This document shows positions 62,995-64,000 of a stretch of 64,000 bases of DNA, one piece after another. The stretch's first letter is position 1; every line of letters starts with the position of its first letter. The position numbers and the translations under genes are program-made. The DNA is from Blastocladiella emersonii ATCC 22665 (lineage: Eukaryota > Blastocladiomycota > Blastocladiomycetes > Blastocladiales > Blastocladiaceae), in contig JANHCV010000003.1 of NCBI GenBank assembly GCA_025594325.1, positions 992,001 through 1,056,000 on the forward strand. Direction: 5' to 3'. The notes under the pieces were generated by a model. It made no database searches. It saw nothing but the letters and a program-made list of their open reading frames with translations, and had not been told where the DNA came from.

Positions 62995-64000
62995 CTACTG
63001 GAACTGGGCCTTGGCGACGTTGCTGTACTCTGGTGGCGCGTTGTCGTACTGGTCGACCAGCAGGTCCTTGCGGTGCTTCTCGAACCATGCCACGAGGTCG
63101 CGGACCTGCGCGACCACGGCGTCGAGCGCCTCGGCGTCCAGCCCGGCGGTCGCGACGACGCGCGGGAACTCGACTAGATTAAGGGGTGAGCGCGCGCGGG
63201 ACGGAGAATCAGACGAAAAGGACGTACCGAACAAGCGAAGCAGATGCTCCCCGCCGTACAGCGTCGACGCGGCGCGGTCAGGGAAGGCGCGCAGAATCTC
63301 GAGGTACTGGAGGCGCTCGAACCGGTACAGGAGCAGGCTGCCGAGGGCGCGGTCAAAGTAGGCGCGCAGGCCCGCCACCGTCTCGTTGAGCACGTCGACC
63401 GCGTGCGTGTCCTTGGCCTTGTCCTTGTCCTTGTCCTTGCTGTCGATGTCGCCCGAGCCAGCGAGCAGGTCCTTGGCGCGCTCGTCGCGGTACCGCTCGA
63501 GGATATCGGCGACGGAGGGCGTGCGCGGGAGCGGGACGAGCTGGGCGTTGGAGATGCGGGCCCAGTCGTCGACCAGGTCGGCCTTGAGCTCCATGGGGAT
63601 CGGGATCAGCTGGTGCTTGTCCTCGTCGGCGGCCTGGCGCACCGCGGCGCGCGCGGCTTTCGACAGGGCAATGGGCCGGTCGCGGTCGCGGCGCGACGCG
63701 GCGGACGTGGAACCGAGTCCCGAACCCGTGTCCGAGTCGCGGTGCTGTTGCTGCTGCTGCTGCTGCTGCAGCTGGTGGTAGCTCGCGGACCGGTCCTTGG
63801 CGGACGGCGTCGTCGCGCCCGTTGGAGCGGTGCCGAGCGACGACGTGGTTGGGGTGCCGCTCGGCTCGCCGGCGGTCGCAGCAGCAGCGGCAGCCGAGGA
63901 CGCGGAAGCGGACGAAGACGTTCCCTTGCGCTGTTTGCTCTCAGCGACGAGCTGGCGCATCAGGGTGAGGTTGGCGGGCTGCCACTTGAGCATGCGGCCG
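62995..64000 (-). CDS. EAF3: Eaf3/MRG15, C-terminal part (runs off the window)
   Basis: Eaf3/MRG15 reads methylated H3K36 and joins the NuA4 acetylase and Rpd3S deacetylase complexes. Exons visible: 64000-63228 and 63173-62995. The first residues (RMLKWQPANLTLMRQLV) are the end of the chromodomain region, so the chromodomain lies beyond the window. A Ser/Thr/Gln-rich linker contains a CAG run. The MRG domain follows: IPMELKADLVDDWARI, LRAYFDRALGSLLLYRFERL, QYLEILRAF, YGGEHLLRLFVEFPRVV (formed by the join) and LVAWFEKHRKDLL. The 54-base intron at 63174-63227 has no in-frame stop. Confidence 0.92.
   Translation of the reverse strand, partial: GRMLKWQPANLTLMRQLVAESKQRKGTSSSASASSAAAAAATAGEPSGTPTTSSLGTAPTGATTPSAKDRSASYHQLQQQQQQQQHRDSDTGSGLGSTSAASRRDRDRPIALSKAARAAVRQAADEDKHQLIPIPMELKADLVDDWARISNAQLVPLPRTPSVADILERYRDERAKDLLAGSGDIDSKDKDKDKAKDTHAVDVLNETVAGLRAYFDRALGSLLLYRFERLQYLEILRAFPDRAASTLYGGEHLLRLFGTSFSSDSPSRARSPLNLVEFPRVVATAGLDAEALDAVVAQVRDLVAWFEKHRKDLLVDQYDNAPPEYSNVAKAQFQ
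63746..63775 (+). repeat. CTG/CAG microsatellite (poly-Gln in EAF3 linker)
   Basis: Runs of TGCTGCTG units on the plus strand encode poly-glutamine in the linker between chromodomain and MRG domain. Confidence 0.8.

Noticed and set aside
1-64000. CRISPR arrays, bacterial operons, IS elements, rRNA genes
   Set aside because: Introns, eukaryotic-only families and absence of regularly spaced repeats rule out prokaryotic features; no rRNA segment seen.

Overview
This 64 kb window is nuclear DNA from a GC-rich, intron-containing eukaryote. The most likely source is a fungus that still builds flagella. Fungal traits are a VPS10-type sorting receptor, Prp45/SNW1, branchpoint-binding protein, Eaf3/MRG15, a GPI-type CAP protein and a yeast-type Src1/Man1 protein. 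A near-textbook radial spoke protein 3 gene (45.8-47.4 kb), a copine, a MYSM1-like deubiquitinase and an SSUH2-like protein argue against Dikarya and for a zoosporic lineage (Chytridiomycota or Blastocladiomycota). The lineage is inference; the gene identities come from motifs read in the sequence. Introns are short (about 50-110 bases), usually end in TAG and start with a distinctive GTACG(C/T) donor. Exon joins below were derived by hand from reading frame, splice signals and family motifs.

Layout. 0-4.3 kb: a frame-broken hypothetical gene and the HEAT-repeat protein TTI1. 4.7-6.3 kb: a secreted repeat protein. 6.4-12.7 kb: a VPS10 receptor with three Vps10 domains, divergent from an MCFD2-like EF-hand protein (13.0-13.7 kb). 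14.9-16.5 kb: a PWWP chromatin protein. 19.3-23.6 kb: a CAP-domain GPI-type protein and SNW1/Prp45. 26.3-28.7 kb: ribosomal protein P2 and an SSUH2-like protein. 29.3-31.6 kb: copine. 31.7-35.6 kb: SF1/BBP and a Man1/Src1 inner nuclear membrane protein. 35.8-40.4 kb: a MYSM1-like SANT/AT-hook/JAMM protein. 40.6-41.3 kb: mitoribosomal uL29m. 41.9-45.7 kb: IQGAP. 45.8-47.4 kb: RSPH3. 47.7-51.5 kb: FIG4 phosphoinositide phosphatase. 53.0-57.6 kb: a PXA-C2-RGS-nexin protein. 62.1-62.9 kb: a Swi5-like repair protein. 63.0-64.0 kb: the C-terminal part of Eaf3/MRG15, which runs off the window.

The housekeeping genes are tightly packed, with convergent 3' ends 44-55 bases apart and divergent promoters of about 250-580 bases. 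They are interrupted by four islands with a more relaxed base composition (about 16.6-19.2, 23.6-26.3, 51.5-53.0 and 57.9-62.1 kb). The islands carry no recognisable housekeeping genes but hold members of what looks like an unnamed family of small helical proteins. Two members are intact (18463-19002 and 60880-61470); others are split by one-base frame changes. This dispersed family and its islands are the best candidate here for something undescribed. Other notable points are the triple Vps10 receptor, the unusual donor consensus and the fungal MYSM1-like protein.
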